DNA from: Haliotis asinina | Taxonomy: Eukaryota; Mollusca; Gastropoda; Lepetellida; Haliotidae | Direction: 5' to 3' | Assembly: GCF_037392515.1 (NCBI RefSeq) | Contig: NC_090283.1 | Span: 25,064,249 to 25,128,248 of the forward strand | Length of the DNA: 64,000 nt | Shown: positions 10,222 to 21,113 of the stretch, in pieces | How positions within the stretch are numbered: position 1 is the first letter of the stretch | How the letters are laid out: each line of letters starts with the position of its first letter | Made by a program: the position numbers and the translations under genes | The notes under the pieces: model-generated | Told to the model about the DNA's origin: nothing | The model's database searches: none | Seen by the model: only the letters and a program-made list of their open reading frames with translations

Positions 10222-11600
10222 GTCAGCCGAATAGACCTGAAGGTAATGCCTGATGAATTAAAAGTAAGACAAAATATGATAAAGATTTTAACAAAGTAGA
10301 GGAAAGGAAAGGTTCTTACCCGAGTGAAATGACTAGACAGCCAACGATTGTTTTGTGTTGTTGTGAACTTGCGATTATATGATTTAGTTTGACAGAAACA
10401 ACGATGTTAAATGTGGACAATTGATGACCAGCTTCAAGTAGGCCACGAAGGTTGTACACGGGGCACACGCGTGATTTGACCAACGAGGAATACCAACAGC
10501 CGTTTGTGTCAATGATCGTTATCAATGTGACCCTTGGCTGGTTTAAAATTGAGGAACGAGGTCTGTTTGCCTGTAATATTTTCAGTTTTTAATACCATAA
10601 TGTCATAAAATATTGGTAAGGCTTTGTCTAGTTCCTCACGTGGTAATACACTTTGGCATCGAACTAGAGAAAGTAAGTAATAAATGTGTTTTTTCACAAC
10701 GGAGATGAAAATGTACACATGGTAAGACCTAAGAACCATTATCTAAATCCGTAGACTTTCGACTTTGTCGTGGCCCAAATTCAACTCTTTAACACAATCG
10801 GAAAACAACTCCGTCACAATTTCATTTCTGGACATGCCGTGAAGTAACCAGTTACAAACCAGGGATTAGATCTCACACAAATGTTTGTTACTACTTATCT
10901 CATAAGGGTTTCTCACCAACGTCAAGAAACTATATTGATGATTAACCAATGTGATATTTCAGATACGTCAAACGTAAGTATGAATACACCGCAATGAACG
11001 CAGAATGCAAGCTGTTGGATAACGCGCAAACGATCAATGTCCTACCACTGTCCCATCGGAACTACAGTAAGTAAGTTTGGTTTTCAGCAATAATTCAGCC
11101 ATGTCTTCTCAGGAGGACGACCTTTGTGATTTCAGTAAACTTGTATTTTAAGTGCAAAGGATATTTGACATTGATTAATTTTGACTGGAAGTACCAGTGA
11201 ATTGTTAATTATCTAAATGAATAAAGGTTGATTATTCTTGTGATTGGAAATATCAGTGAGTTAACTCATATGTTATCACGATGCCAACGTACCATGCCAT
11301 CAAGAACCAGCTACACAGGGACCGTCCCACCCGTTCCTAAGTTCCGGACAGACCATCGCCAACGACTTTCAAGGAACAGATGCCGGAGAGCAATTATTCC
11401 ATTCACATCAAAATGAAACTGTCACAACCATCTCCTGCCGTTACATCTAAATCCCGTCTACACTTCCAAATCAAGCCGTTATTTCCTGTACAAATTTCCA
11501 CACCCCAATCCAGCCCTCACATCCAAGTCAATCTCTCATCCCATCCCAAATCCAGCATTGATAATTTTTATCTAAATCAATACCTTACATCCAAATCAAG
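10222..11600. other. Stretch without recognised gene
   Basis: Only short open frames occur, such as 10739-10509 (-), none with a recognisable domain or good splice context. The part at 11410-11600 is pyrimidine-rich on the plus strand, with repeated CATCCAAATC-like words. I see no element ends. Confidence 0.5.
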
Positions 11601-11820
11601 TGAGTGAGTTTAGTTTTACGCCACACTCAGCAACATTACAGCTATATGGCGGCAGTGTGAAAATAATCGAGTCTGGAACAGACAATCCTGTGGTCAACAA
11701 CATGAGCATCGATCTGCGCAAATGGGAACCGTTGACATGTGTCAGCGAGCCTGACCACCCGATCCCGTTAGTCGCCTCTTACGACAATAGTCGCCTTTTC
11801 TACTCGGGTGTTTGTGGGTC
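11601..11820 (-). repeat. SINE-A copy with target duplication
   Basis: It begins TGAGTGAGTTTAGTTTTACG and runs to GGGTC with a short deletion in the head. It is flanked by ATCCAAATCAA on both sides (about 11590-11600 and 11823-11833), a clear target-site duplication. Confidence 0.9.
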
Positions 11821-12848
11821 AAATCCAAATCAAATCCAATCCACAATCCAATACACATCATCGCCCCACTCCTAAACCTATTCCACAACCTCCACAAGCA
11901 GTCCTCACATCCCAACACTCATATCTGATTCCAGACCTAAATCGTGTGCGTGTTAATGTTAAGTAAGATAGTCAGGTTATTGTACCACGTTGACATACTT
12001 TTATGTAGTTTGATTATGTTTATGCCTTACATACTGCCACCTGTGAGTATGAACCTTAGCTGCCTAATTCATTCCAATTAAATTCGATATCGAAACAATA
12101 AGTCTTATCAACTATAAACTAATGAACTATAAACTATAAACTATAATCAAAAACACTCTTAAAGAACAGCAATGACCGTTCATGATCGTTCCTGACAAAG
12201 GAATGCACATTGTAACCTGATATAGGTGTGTTTTTCATGGCATTAAATATGTGGAACTAGGGCGAGCTACGCAAGTCTGTACCTTAAAATGTGTGTTTTA
12301 GTCTTCTGGATCGTTGATCTCGGGAGGCTTGGGATATGCATGCATTTCCCTAAAATGTCCTGCATGCAAGTATACAAGTAGGCAGGTGGGGAATTCAATC
12401 TATTCTAAAATATTGCCTATGTAGTGGAGAAAAATATTCTGCTTCAGAGGGCGTGGAGTGACCAATTCTGCCAACAAGACAGTGAGCATGTAACAGTCCA
12501 CTGACTCAGGTCCTAATCATACAGCCAAGAATCCAGTCAGTAGATCAACAGACAACCCTCGCACCTACATCCAAACGAAGCTTCCTCCTTCTAGCAAGTG
12601 GACGCATTCGGAGAAGTATTACTGAAAGGACCCATTACATGACTCTGAAGTCTCGCCTTTTACCTCCTTCCAGAATGCATACATTGTGTTACCATATGAT
12701 CTCAGTCTAGCCTCATGCGTGCATGTTTTGAATAGCTTCAGTAAAGTACCGCATTATCACCGACAAGTGTGCCACACTGTGCACTTTAACCTTACAGTCG
12801 ATAACCTTTTATTCGGCGCACCTCTAGAGGAAACAACCTGTGTACAAA
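11821..12848. other. Intergenic stretch before the C1q gene
   Basis: No coding region or recognised repeat was found, apart from a small direct repeat of ACTATAAACTA at about 12110-12140. Confidence 0.5.
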
Positions 12849-12854
12849 TATAAA
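12849..12854 (+). promoter_or_regulatory. TATA box of the C1q gene
   Basis: TATAAA lies 42 bp before the chosen ATG in ACAAATATAAACAGAGG, a spacing that would put the transcript start near 12880 and give a very short leader. Confidence 0.45.
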
Positions 12855-12895
12855 CAGAGGACATAAGAGCAGCACGACACATTGATATTATATTC

Positions 12896-13862
12896 ATGTC
12901 TTACACCATGTCTTGGGCAGCTTTATTTGTATGCCTTTTGAAGCCTTGGAGTCTTTCTGGAATTATTATGCCAAATCCGACCATTAGTACAAATACGCCC
13001 AGCCTGCAAAATGACATCACACTCCTGACGCAGACGGTGACAAGTCTTCAGTCGACCACTGGACAGCTGAAGACAGATCTGCTGGCAGCGAAAAGCGACC
13101 TCGTGAAAAATCAACAGACCATTCAGTCAATGCAACAACAGTCAGCTGCTGAAATTGCTTCCCTCAAAGCTGAAATCCAGGCAATGAAGGCTGAACTGCA
13201 GCAATCATCGGATGAACTGAACCAGGCGAAGTCAGAACTGGATATCATGACACAAAATGTATCAATAACCCAGGATGTGCAGTCAGTCAAGGAACAGGTA
13301 TTCAATTTGTCCAAAAACCTTGGTGAGTTATCTTTACATATTAGTCATATAAGTAAGTTTCATGCTCAATTGATTTGAGCCACACGGGCACATGTGGCAT
13401 TTCTCGCCATTACCTTGTTAGTATACCACATTTATTCAACTACATTATTCAGAATCGAAAACCAGAGATGTGGCTTTTGAGGCAAGCCTGCTTGAGGGTG
13501 AGCAGACAACCTACACACCCCTGCCATTCAGCAAAATCCTCTACAACTCTGGGGATGGATACAATCTGACCTCCGGAACATTCACAGCACCCGTCTCGGG
13601 CACATACATGTTCTGGGCACAGATAGAAAATATTGAGCCAAACACCTACATGAATATCTGGATCATGAAGACTGGGAGAGATGATATCCTGTCCTCTGGA
13701 TGGGTAGCAACTGACACGACTATTAGCGATGCTGTTGCTAATGCGCAGACTGTCCAACACTTAAATACAGGCGAGGAGGTCTGGGTGGAGATAACCGTGG
13801 AACACACACTAAAGGATAGTGATGCATCATACTTTGGTGGAGTTCTGTTGTCAGTTCACTGA
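12896..13862 (+). CDS. Secreted C1q-domain protein with coiled coil (two exons)
   Basis: Exon 1 is 12896-13322, the intron (GTGAGT...TTCAG) is 13323-13452 and exon 2 is 13453-13862, giving 278 aa in phase. The N-terminus (MSWAALFVCLLKPWSLSG; ATG at 12896 or 12908) is a signal peptide. Residues about 35-140 form a Gln/Ser/Leu-rich coiled coil. Residues about 146-278 are a globular C1q domain: VAFEASL, FSKILYNSGDGYNL, GTFTAPVSGTYMFWAQIE, and the ending YFGGVLLSVH with the usual FGG. Such C1qDC proteins are strongly expanded in molluscs and act as soluble pattern-recognition lectins, probably as trimers. No collagen stretch is present, as is usual in molluscs. The ligand is unknown. Confidence 0.93.
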
Positions 13863-14263
13863 CGGTCCACAACGAAGAATCACGTGTTCAAAGACTACAT
13901 GTGTAATGGTAACGTGAACTGGCGTCAGTGTGTCGCCAAAAGGATTTTGTGATTGAACTGGTACCAAGTAAAGGAAGCTAGCACTGAACTAGACAAATAC
14001 AGCAAGTTATTGAGTGATTGATAATGAGAACTCAACTGCCTATGACACGAAAACTGAACTGTGGTGATTAATGACCACAATATCTTTCACTGCATAATCC
14101 AACAATTATAAATCGTTTGATTTACAACTGCTGATATTAGGGATATCGAGCAGGAAGGGGAAATAAAATGCGGGGAAATATTCCATGAAGTTGGTAATGT
14201 TATATGTAAATGAATGAAATTACTTTGCCATAGGATTGTTACAATGTTTGCATCATTCCTGCT

Positions 14264-14269
14264 AATAAA
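14264..14269 (+). terminator. Likely poly(A) signal of the C1q gene
   Basis: AATAAA lies about 400 bp after the C1q stop codon; another AATAAA is at 14162-14167. Either could define the 3' end. Confidence 0.5.
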
Positions 14270-14639
14270 AACTTGAATTATTGTTTATTCACATTACTAT
14301 GATAGAACATGTGGCATTTAACATCTGTAAGCGCAACTGGTCATCTGTAAGGTGGATATTAGGCACTTAACAATGTTTTATAATGTATTATTACCATTTC
14401 ATGCAGGGGTAACTTCGTTTCAGGGATGTTCACAGAACAAATCTCTGGAATATTCTGGACATAGATAGATATGGACAAGAAGACATCAATATCCCGGTCA
14501 CGGCAAACTAATCTTCATGAATGTGTCTACTAATTATACATGTCAGTGTTTTGGTGTGGAAGGAGACTATTGTAAGGTTTTACAGTTCTGCTCTGGAAAA
14601 GAACACTTGCACCAAATTCAGTTGGGATCGAACATGTTG

Positions 14640-16120
14640 CCGCGGAAATGCTCATAACAGCGTGTTTAATTCTTCTTACGAGGATGCGTATGATAAAAAG
14701 ATAAGCGTCACCTGTTGCCATAGCAATGCCCATAACATCGTGTTTAATCCTTCCTACGAGGATCTTTATGATAAAAAGACAGACGTCACTTATTCCGCCC
14801 CTTGGGAAAAGAATGAAGTCATTCATTTCTGCTGCTGGCATTGACCTTGAAAATACATCTCCTTCCCGTATTCTTTCTTCTCTTCCTTGGCACCTGGTTA
14901 GACCACACGTTCTCACAATGACAAAGTTTAAAAATCAGAAACTAATGAATTAAACCAGTTTAGTCCAGGAAAAAGTAAATATAAACCTTATTTGCAGGTG
15001 GATCGAAGGATGGTAGCGCAGTGGCTTGTATCAATGAAACTGGATCAAGAACAATATGTTCCATACCCGATAACAGCTCTATAATTTCGGCAGAAGCAAA
15101 CGTAATATGAACAGCCCTACAATATATTAAAAACACGCTAAATAAAATTAACATATAATCTTTTCGGACTCTCTTTCGTGCCTTCGGGCGACTGAAAATC
15201 TTTCTTGAAAACATCCACTTTCATAAGAAATTAATGAACTGTAGAACGATCTTGCTACCGGCCAATACGACACGTCTTTTGTTGGTTACCCAGCCACGTT
15301 GGTGTTTGTGGGAACGCCATGGTCGACCTTGTTGCTAAGGCAAACACCTAACAAATCTGTGACACCAATTTTATCCCATACTCTGATTACAAAGCTAACC
15401 TACATGCACGACCTTATGCAAAAGAAGTGGGGCCCCCGATTTGGTATCAATAAACTACATGAAATAAGTCAACTACCGGTTACACCTGCTTGGATTGTCA
15501 GTCCAAGGAGAGGTTTTCATGTGACGATGACGTATTGATCATACGGGATATACTCACAAATACTTGCTAATAGGTGAAGTGAGTGAGTGAGTTTGGTTTT
15601 ACGCCGCTTTTAGCAATATTCCAGCGATATCACGGTGGGAGACACCAGAAAATGGGCCTCACACATTGTACCCATGTGGGGAATCGAACCCGGGTCTTCG
15701 GCGTGACGAGCGAACGCCTTAACCACTAGGCTACCCAACCGCCCCGCTAATAAGTGAAGATCCTCTGTATCCCTTGTGTTGCGAGAGTTACCGTCAAGCA
15801 TATCCAGCTTGACTGTGTTTATTTCTCCACCATTAGGGATAAATATTTCAATGTGAACTCACTTAAGGATCTTTTCACCACTGTTAAGTTTCGTTTAATT
15901 ATTTTTATTTAACTGATTTTAAAAGAAATTGATTTCCTTGATGAATTCTGGTTAATATCTTATGTAAATAGATACATTTTAGCGACTGGTAGTTAAGAAA
16001 TACAGTTCGTTCTACCACCATGTACAGTGTAATAAAGCACACTTTCGCCCTGAACTATTATAGTTAAAGCACGAGGACGCTCGCGTCATGAGAGAGGGCC
16101 CATGATTTCCTCAGGTTCAG
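14640..16120 (+). mobile_element. Decayed second copy of the I-type LINE (RNase H half)
   Basis: It aligns with 1840-3000 of the first LINE: CATCGTGTTTAATCC, GAAGTCATTCATTTCTGCTG, CTTGGCACCTGGTTAGACCA, RNase H words (GTGGATCGAAGGATGGTAGC, CAGAAGCAAACG, TTGGTTACCCAGCCACGTTG), then ATCCTCTGTATCCCTTGTGT. Many stops and frameshifts occur. The 5' end is truncated, and the first 70-90 bp are duplicated in tandem (14651-14717 and 14730-14787). The 3' ACTC tail is lost. A SINE is nested at 15580-15745. Confidence 0.85.
15580..15745 (-). repeat. SINE-B copy (tRNA-derived) nested in the LINE copy
   Basis: On the minus strand it reads GTAGCCTAGTGGTTAAGGCG (A-box region), GGGTTCGATTCC (B box), then GATATCGCTGGAATATTGCT and the ACTC tail. 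A 14-bp duplication GCTAATA(G/A)GTGAAG flanks it at 15566-15579 and 15746-15759. This copy defines family B well: tRNA-like head, short body, LINE-like tail. Confidence 0.93.
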
Positions 16121-16159
16121 GGGTCCGTGTAGTACTTTTCAAATTACATGGGCTTATTT

Positions 16160-16470
16160 GTTACAATCAAAATTATATAATAATGATAACTAGATATTTC
16201 TATAGCGCTAGTGCGCAGTTTACAAACTCCTCAGAAACTTTGTTGCAAGCCTGCACAAAAACTGGAAAAGGTTCACAATTTGTTTCGGTGAAAAAGTGCG
16301 TTTTCAACTTTGACTGAAAAGTAGTCAGTTCTGTGGTGGATTTGATCTCCCGTGGAAGGCTGTTCATGAAAACAAGGACTGCTCTATAGAAACTGTGGTC
16401 GCCAAAGCGTGTTTTGCTGGGTCCTTGAACTCGAAAAGGACGTTGTCCTCCTGAATATATTCAGAGACTA
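16160..16470 (-). mobile_element. CR1-like LINE C-terminal fragment
   Basis: The minus strand encodes SFYRAVLVFMNSLPREIKS, TTELTTFQSKLKTHFFTE, a pattern typical of the very C-terminus of CR1/L2 ORF2 proteins (WNSLP...SFK..LKTHLF). It is a short, isolated relic. Confidence 0.6.
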
Positions 16471-16690
16471 AGCGTTAGTATAAATAATCACATGCGCATG
16501 ACATATCCGCCATTGCACACTTCGCTCTGACACTTTCTATGAATAATAAAGTACCGTATCTTGTCTACACAGACGGTTAAGTCCATGCACATTTACAAAT
16601 TCTCTCAATGTAACATTTAGATAGCATCGCGGCGTTCTATTTCAATGCAATGTTTTAAATATTTAAATGTATCTAGATCGTGACGTGATT

Positions 16691-16901
16691 GGTTAGTTGG
16701 TTGTTTAACACACAATCAGCAACATATCAGCTTTATGTCGGCAGTCTGTAAATAATCTAGTCTGCACCGACAATTCAGCGATCAGCACGCATTTCGGATA
16801 CGACGATGTGTCAACCAAGTCAACCAATCTTACCACCCGACAGTCGCCTTTTGCAACAAGCATTGGTTGCTCAAGACCAATTCTCACCCGGATCTTCTCG
16901 G
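16691..16901 (-). repeat. SINE-A copy, degraded
   Basis: Recognisable by AATATCAGC-like and GTCGGCAGTCTGTAAATAAT tail words and ACGATGTGTCAACCAAGTCA; the core is partly deleted. Confidence 0.75.
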
Positions 16902-17096
16902 ACTGAAATGTTTATAGAATACCTCGAACACATAATGACTTGTCTGTGGAAGGGTAGCCTGTATCTTTCGACTGTACGTGTCTTAAAAGGGTTCTGAATA
17001 TTTTGATGTAGACCAAAGGAGCAGAAATTACTTTAAGCAAATGATGTAAATATAATCAAGCTGATTAGTTCGTGTCGAAAGGTTAAGACATTTTTG

Positions 17097-17338
17097 GATC
17101 CGTGAAGGTCCCGGGGTAGAATAGACCTTCAGCAACCCATACTTGCTATAAAAGGCGACTAAAGGCGACTAGTGGTCAGGCTTGGTTGACACATGTCATC
17201 GGTTCCCACTTGCGCAGATCGATGCTCATATAGTTTATCACTGGATTGTCTGGTGCAAACTCGATTATGTACAGACTGCCGCCATATAGCTGGAATATTG
17301 CTGAGTGCGACGTAAAACTAAACTCACTCACTCACTCA
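17097..17338 (+). repeat. SINE-A copy
   Basis: Head CCGTGAAGGTCCCGGGGTAG to tail GACGTAAAACTAAACTCACT. The internal stretch around the two AGGCGACT words is shortened. Confidence 0.9.
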
Positions 17339-17381
17339 GCCCACTCCATGGATATGTTTGTTTCAGGGTCTGACAAACTAT

Positions 17382-17575
17382 TACGACTGAAACACACAGG
17401 CTCTCGTGTCATTGCGAGGAGTAAAGATTTTTTTTTTTAAATATGAAAAAGTTGGGATGACCCCCGACTTGAAACGCTTCACAGTACAATATCTGGGCAT
17501 GATGTACTGAGAAGAATTCAGGTCGGGGGACATCTCAAAATTTGATAAGTAAAAAATAATCCCCTGGCAAAGACA
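17382..17575 (+). repeat. Repeat family F copy with fold-back arms
   Basis: It shares CTCGTGTCATTGCGAGGA and CGACTTGAAACGCTTCACAG with copies at 34090-34265 and 49402-49548. In this copy ATGACCCCCGACTTGAA and TTCAGGTCGGGGGACAT form an inverted repeat about 60 bp apart. Class unknown. Confidence 0.6.
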
Positions 17576-18095
17576 TGAGCGCCTGTGCTAATACAGTGTT
17601 TAAGAAACAGCGTCAGTACTTACACACCAGAGTGTTCTATGTTCACTTTTGGCGAAAACTATTGAGTGAGGAAGCTAGCATCTCCATGCTAAAAGAATAT
17701 TTCAGCCTAGAAAGTGCTTTTACATTATTTTCTATCTATCAAATATTTATTAGTTCCATTGTATCGAACTCGGGTCACTTCCTTCAGTTTTTGCCAGATT
17801 ACACCTTCAATTGTTACCATACAAGATTTCACCTTCAATTGTTACCAGATTACACCTATATTCATAAGGACTTATTGTAGTTCCATTTACCATGATGTTT
17901 TCCAAAGTAGTACCGAGTACTTTACTTTACAAATAATAAAGGTTGGAACGTGATGTGTCAGGTTTCTAAATAGATATATTGCGTGATGATTTTAGTTACC
18001 CATAGTGATGTTTATATGTACTTTACAGAAGAGCGAGTCGCAGAAATGTTAATCAGCAGTAATATTATCCTGAACAGTCCTCATAAACAACTTTT

Positions 18096-18369
18096 ACCCA
18101 TGAAGATCCAGGTTAGAAGAGATCTTCAGTAACCCATGCTAGCTTGTCGTGAGAGGCGACTATTTTATAACGGGATCGGGTGGTCAGACTCGCTGATTTG
18201 GTTGACACATGTCATTGGTTCCCAGTTGCGGAGTACGATGTTCATGCTGACGATAACGGGATTTTCTGGTGCAGACTTGATTACTTACAGACCCGATTAC
18301 TTACAGACCCCCACCATATAGCTGGCATGTTGGTGAGTGTGGCGTAAAACTTAACTCACTCACTCACTC
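18096..18369 (+). repeat. SINE-A copy
   Basis: Diverged head (CCCATGAAGATCCAGG), clear core (ACGGGATCGGGTGGTCAGAC, TTGACACATGTCATTGG) and tail. The words GATTACTTACAGACC are duplicated in tandem near the 3' end. Confidence 0.88.
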
Positions 18370-18449
18370 GTTAAACAGCTCTATAACTGTATGCAGATCG
18401 CTCTCTTTATTCTTTCGGGGTGGTGGGGTAGTCCAGTGTTTATGTGTTC

Positions 18450-18574
18450 TGTCCTCAGTAATATCACGGCGGGGGACACCAGAAATGGCTTCACACATTG
18501 TACCAATGTAGGGAATCGAACCCGGGTCTTCGTAGTGACGAGCGGACGCTTTAACCACCAGGGTACCCCACCGC
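18450..18574 (-). repeat. SINE-B copy, 3' truncated
   Basis: Minus strand: GGGTACCCTGGTGGTTAAAG, CGGGTTCGATTCCC, GCCATTTCTGGTGTCCCC; it lacks the ACTC tail. Confidence 0.85.
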
Positions 18575-19308
18575 CTAACGGCTTGAGAAATAACCTGAGA
18601 TTAGTAACGCGGTTATCGACCTTTTCTTGCCATAAAAGTTCAACACACGAATGCCGGAGATATTATTTCACAAAGCACCCATGTCACGCGCACCGATCTA
18701 TTTACGTATCAGACAGCAAAGCTGAAACAGAAATATGATCAGCCTGCAATGAAAAATCTACTTTAACCCACTGTACAGTAATTAAATCGCGTAAGAATTT
18801 GGATGCAAAAAAAGTTCAACTATTGCATACAATCTTTCTACTGTGTGGCATGAGGATTTAGCCCAGCGATAGGGACCAAGCACTAGGGCGTTATAGTCGT
18901 TCTGTTCATGATGCCAAACGCGAGAAAATGCCCAGGACAAGGGAAAGACAGCTAGTAGGACCCGTATGTAGTCCACGGTAGGTCAAAGGTGTCACCACGG
19001 TTGTCCGTTGTGAACAAATTGGGTCAAGGTCGGTTTAACAAGATCGGCCTCAGTTTCTGTCGGTAGTACACGCGGTTCAGATATAATCCAACAATGTGAA
19101 CAAAACATCAACGTAACGTCTCAAATAATAAAAGATATAATAAAAATATAATATAATAAAAAAATATTAGAGTTATTTATGCTATGTAGTTTTAGTCAGG
19201 TTTCGATTTGTTTTTGCATCCATTCAAAGACTGGTAATTACACCGTGACTGGTTTGCTAAAATTGTATTCTCTCTCTAATGTATATTTAAATGGTGTCAT
19301 TGTACAAG

Positions 19309-19578
19309 TGGGTGGGTGAGTTTAGTTTTACGCCGCATTCAGCAATATTCCAGCCATATGGCGGCAGTCTGTACATAATCGAGTCTGGACCAGACAATCC
19401 AGTGATCAACAACATGAGCATCGACCTGCGCAATTGGGAACCGATGACATGTGTCAAGCAAGTCAGCGAGACTGACCACCCGATCCCGTTAGTCGCCTCT
19501 TACGACAAGCTGAGTCGCCTTTTATGGCAAGCATGGGTTGCTGAAGGCCTATTCTAACCCGGGACCTTCACGGGTCTG
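19309..19578 (-). repeat. SINE-A copy, full length, with target duplication
   Basis: A complete copy from GTGGGTGAGTTTAGTTTTAC to CCGGGACCTTCACGGGTC. ATTGTACAAG flanks it at 19299-19308 and 19579-19588. Low divergence suggests a fairly recent insertion. Confidence 0.93.
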
Positions 19579-19849
19579 ATTGTACAAGATAGTATGCATA
19601 CATATATAAATAGTTATCAAATACACACACAAATTCTCTTCCGAAATTACCATACATAGTAATGTCACGATAATGTTCGTTTGTCAAACATCTGCTAGGA
19701 AACAAGATCAAATTTATAACTTTGATTAACAAATAATTGAAGACTATATTCACAACAGAGACTTGATATACTGTGAACGCACTGCTTACGTAAACCAGTC
19801 GCTGATGTCGTACAGCTGTGAATTTATCGTAGGAACAGGTGCGCGAGCA

Positions 19850-20455
19850 ACATTTGCTATATTTGGGATCACGCTTTCTCAGTAAAGTTCAGATTTTAGT
19901 ACTTTTGTGGAAGTAGCGGTGGTCGAGTGGGTTAGATGGCTGATTTAGTGTGCTTGTGATTAGGTGCCTTACTCTGTGGGTTCGAATTCCAAATGGGACT
20001 CAAGCCAACAGATGTACTAGAATTTGTACTAAGAAAGTGGAATCCCAAATATAACATATGTCATAGACTATACATTTGACCATTTAAACTGCTTTGTGTA
20101 ATCACAGCTTTTGGCGAGCCGTGTCTATTTACACTCATCAGAGGGTACACAAAGCCCGGAGTCTTGACCTCCAGTAGCCCGACTCTCATTTTCATGGAAG
20201 TTGCAGTGGCTGAGCGGGCTAGGCGGTTGACTTTGTGTGCTGGCGATTAGGTGCCTGACTCTGAGGGTGCGGGTTCGAATCCCATGTGGGACTAAACCCT
20301 ACAATAGAACTAGAGCCTGCAGTTTTCTGAGATTCACTGAGAAAGAGCAATCTCAAATATAAGTTATGTTATATTCGACCACTTTCTAAATGGGATTGTG
20401 TATTTTGGTTCGCGTGGTTTCACCTGGCGTGTCGTGACATGGATGACGTCTCGCC
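19850..20455 (+). repeat. tRNA-Leu-like fold-back element, two units in tandem (family C)
   Basis: A tRNA-like segment (about 19907-19999: GGTGGTCGAGTGGGTTAGAT, then GTGGGTTCGAATTCC) has the layout of tRNA-Leu including a long variable region. It is flanked by inverted arms of about 55 bp: 19850-19906 (ATATTTGGGATCACGCTTTC...TTTTAGTACTTTT) and 20012-20064 (GTACTAGAATTTGTACTAAG...AAATATAACATATG). A second tRNA-like head starts at about 20195 (GTGGCTGAGCGGGCTAGGCG) directly after the first unit's CGACTCTCATTTTCATGGAA. The same unit-to-unit junction is seen at 32 kb. Confidence 0.75.
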
Positions 20456-20500
20456 AAAGTGCTGTTTTTGTTGTGTCAAGTGTAGTTTGTCAGGACATCA

Positions 20501-20765
20501 GTGAGTGACTTTAGTTTTACGCCGCACTCAGCAATATTCCAGCTATATGGCGGCGGTCTGTAAATAATCAAGTCTGAACCAGACAATCCAGTGATCAACA
20601 ACATAAACATCGATCTCCGCAATTTGGAACCGATGACATGTGTCAACCAAGTCAGCGAGCCTGACACTCCGATCCCGGTAGTCGCCTCTTACGACAAGCA
20701 TAGTCGCCTTTTATATGAAGCATGGGTTGCTGAATGCCTATTCTACCCCGGGACCTTCACGGGTC
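20501..20765 (-). repeat. SINE-A copy, full length
   Basis: A complete copy from GTGAGTGACTTTAGTTTTAC to GGGACCTTCACGGGTC. GTCAGGA occurs at both flanks (about 20489 and 20766), consistent with a short, slightly diverged target duplication. Confidence 0.92.
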
Positions 20766-20892
20766 GTCAGGAATCATACACCGACGAGTGAAGGTACTGC
20801 TGGTGACTTGACTAATCTCGTTAGAATTTAACACATTTTTCGAATTTGGGTATTTTGACATTTCTTTTCTATTTCAAAAGACGTACACGTGA

Positions 20893-20998
20893 TTCAGAGC
20901 CACATTTCAAAAGACGATCATAGCGCTAAGGTGATCGTAGCTCCGTAACATAGATTTCGACAATCGTAGTGCTACAGTCGCTTTGTGAAACGGGCCCA
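20893..20998. repeat. Palindromic MITE, diverged
   Basis: TTCAAAAGACGATCATAGCG and CGACAATCGTAGTGCTACAG...TTGTGAAACGGGCCC form loose inverted arms, like the short palindromic elements at 29741 and 44939. Confidence 0.45.
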
Positions 20999-21004
20999 TG
21001 CCAC

Positions 21005-21113
21005 AGTATCTCAGTTCCGTAGATGCTCGTGCTGCTGATCACAGGATTGTATTATCCAGACTCGAATATAGCTCGAATACTGATGAGCTCAGTGTAAAAC
21101 TAAACTCGCTCAC
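21005..21113 (+). repeat. SINE-A 3' fragment, degraded
   Basis: ATGCTCGTGCTGCTGATCAC, TCCAGACTCGAATA and GTAAAACTAAACTCGCTCAC mark the last third of family A. Confidence 0.7.

Noticed and set aside
10316-10739. Minus-strand frames with SVLPREELDKALPIFYDIM
   Set aside because: They look faintly protein-like but have no domain and no convincing splice signals to neighbouring frames.
20195-20290. tRNA-Leu gene
   Set aside because: The head looks like tRNA-Leu, but stem pairing is imperfect, there is no terminator T-run at the end, and the same segment is dispersed with flanking repeat sequence.
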